From a bacterium 1XD21-13 (GTDB lineage: Bacteria; Bacillota; Clostridia; Lachnospirales; Lachnospiraceae), in NCBI GenBank assembly GCA_009917555.1, contig QZDX01000002.1, positions 186,001 through 250,000 of the forward strand: a DNA stretch of 64,000 nucleotides, read 5' to 3'. This document shows positions 62,997 to 64,000 of this stretch, in pieces. The position numbers were made by a program, and so were the translations under genes. Every line of letters starts with the position of its first letter. Position 1 is the first letter of the stretch. The notes under the pieces were generated by a model. The model did not search any database, was not told where the DNA came from, and saw only the letters and a program-made list of their open reading frames with translations.

Positions 62997-64000
62997 TCAG
63001 TTACCGTGATGCCCCTTATAGGATGCCAGCACCAGGGCTTCTTCCTGTATCTCGTCGCCGCAGAGCTCGCCGGTTTTGATTCCGTTGGAGAGTACCACTA
63101 CACGGTCCGCGATGGCGATGATTTCCTTAAGCTCCGAGGAAATGACGATAATGGAAAGCCCCTGCTCCGCATACTGGTTGATGATATCAAACACCTCGGT
63201 CTTGGCTCCGATATCAATGCCTCGGCTGGGCTCATCCATCAGAAGGATCTTCGGGTCGGTGAGAATACCCTTTCCGATAACAACCTTCTGCTGATTGCCG
63301 CCGGACAGGGAAAGAATTGGAAGACGTTTGTCCGCCACCTTAATATGGATATCCCGGATCTCTTCCTCTACCTTCTCATTTTCCTTGTTGAAGTCCACAA
63401 AGCCGGCCTTGGTGTAGCGGGTAAGAGCAGACAGGGAGCAGTTGCGGCCAATGTCCATGGTCTGCACCAGACCCTCTCTCTGACGGTCCTCCGGAACCAG
63501 GGCGAAGCCCTTTTCAATCTGTCCGGAAATGGATTTGATATCCATTTTTTCCCCTTCCAGGTAAATCTCTCCTGTATGCTCCGGGCGAAGTCCCATAATG
63601 CACTCGAACACCTCGGTCCGTCCAGCTCCCATAAGGCCGTAGATTCCCAGGATCTCTCCCTTTTTCAAATCAAAGTTTACGTCCTTTAAAAGGTAACCGC
63701 CTCCGCTCTTTGGCAGGGTGAGATTCTTTACCTCCAGAACCTTTTCCTGCTTGGACCAGTCGATCTCACGGTCCTTCTTGGGGTAGGATTTGCCCTCTCC
63801 TGTCATCTGTTTTACGATCCAGGGCACGTCAATGTCCTTTACGTCGGCGTCCGCCACGTATTTTCCATCTCTGAGAATGGTCACGTGGTCGCCGATCTGC
63901 ATGATCTCCTCCAGACGATGGGATATGTATACAATGGAGATCCCCTGGGCGGTCAGCTCTCTCATGATCTTGAAGAGCACCTGCACCTCCTGCTCGGACA
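62997..64000 (-). CDS. rbsA: Ribose ABC transporter ATP-binding protein (5' end outside window)
   Basis: The frame is open to the right window edge; about 334 C-terminal residues of a normal ~500 are here. Begins after the first Walker B (SEQEVQVLFKIMRELTAQGISIVYISHRLEEI), then the second ABC domain with GLMGAGRTEVFECIMGLRPEHTGEI, signature LSGGNQQKVVIGKGIL and ILLMDEPSRGIDIGAKTEVFDIINQ. Downstream rbsC and rbsD confirm the ribose assignment. Confidence 0.93.
   Translation of the reverse strand, partial: SEQEVQVLFKIMRELTAQGISIVYISHRLEEIMQIGDHVTILRDGKYVADADVKDIDVPWIVKQMTGEGKSYPKKDREIDWSKQEKVLEVKNLTLPKSGGGYLLKDVNFDLKKGEILGIYGLMGAGRTEVFECIMGLRPEHTGEIYLEGEKMDIKSISGQIEKGFALVPEDRQREGLVQTMDIGRNCSLSALTRYTKAGFVDFNKENEKVEEEIRDIHIKVADKRLPILSLSGGNQQKVVIGKGILTDPKILLMDEPSRGIDIGAKTEVFDIINQYAEQGLSIIVISSELKEIIAIADRVVVLSNGIKTGELCGDEIQEEALVLASYKGHHGN

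Overview
The window looks like a chromosomal stretch of a carbohydrate-fermenting, anaerobic Clostridia member, most likely Lachnospiraceae-like. This is inferred from gene content (flavodiiron protein with fused rubredoxin, YesM/YesN two-component pair, Msm-type ABC loci, AraR-type GntR regulator), strong AGGAGG ribosome binding sites and about 50% GC; no rRNA or other taxonomic marker is present. Most genes lie on the minus strand. No rRNA, tRNA or CRISPR array was recognised.

Layout. 1-2724: an ABC sugar importer (two RbsC-type permeases, the first cut by the window edge, and a lipoprotein binding protein broken by one inserted base) behind a sigma-A promoter with a 32-bp palindromic operator. 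2878-8864: a copper operon (copA, csoR, a small HMA chaperone) that runs into a three-module flavodiiron/rubredoxin/NADH oxidoreductase, driven by a promoter with two CsoR-type operators. 9036-11363: a 207-bp hairpin element, then a soluble chemoreceptor and a FIST sensor. 11441-17667: alpha-galactosidase with AraC regulator, three membrane proteins (TRIC, DUF1275, YczE/YitT) and an HD hydrolase. 18110-20704: a decayed PTS/GH4 6-phospho-glucosidase locus. 20821-31383: a raffinose/melibiose-type locus (binding protein, two permeases, GH36, small membrane protein, MsmK ATPase, GH13 amylosucrase-like enzyme, divergent AraC regulator). 31567-40354: small accessory genes (HD proteins, ADP-ribosylglycohydrolase, MGMT-like protein, three GNATs, nitroreductase, DUF2200, EamA, DUF1801, broken fic). 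40607-44020: ECF sigma factor with an ABC exporter. 44138-46170: a second decayed PTS locus (RpiR, EIIA, EIIB, ROK). 46347-55797: a Ytf-like sugar ABC importer with two binding proteins and a YesM/YesN sensor-regulator pair. 55899-60267: araR-araA-FGGY kinase. 60750-64000: a broken Rpn-type nuclease gene and rbsA-rbsC-rbsD, with rbsA cut by the window edge.

The functional theme is plant-derived sugar uptake by ABC transporters (arabinose, ribose, galactosides) with intracellular hydrolysis or isomerisation, while two PTS loci are degraded by internal deletions, a nonsense codon and frameshifts. Many of the other lesions are single-base indels, so some could be sequence errors; the large in-frame deletions cannot easily be explained that way. 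Intergenic spaces carry several unrelated inverted-repeat elements.
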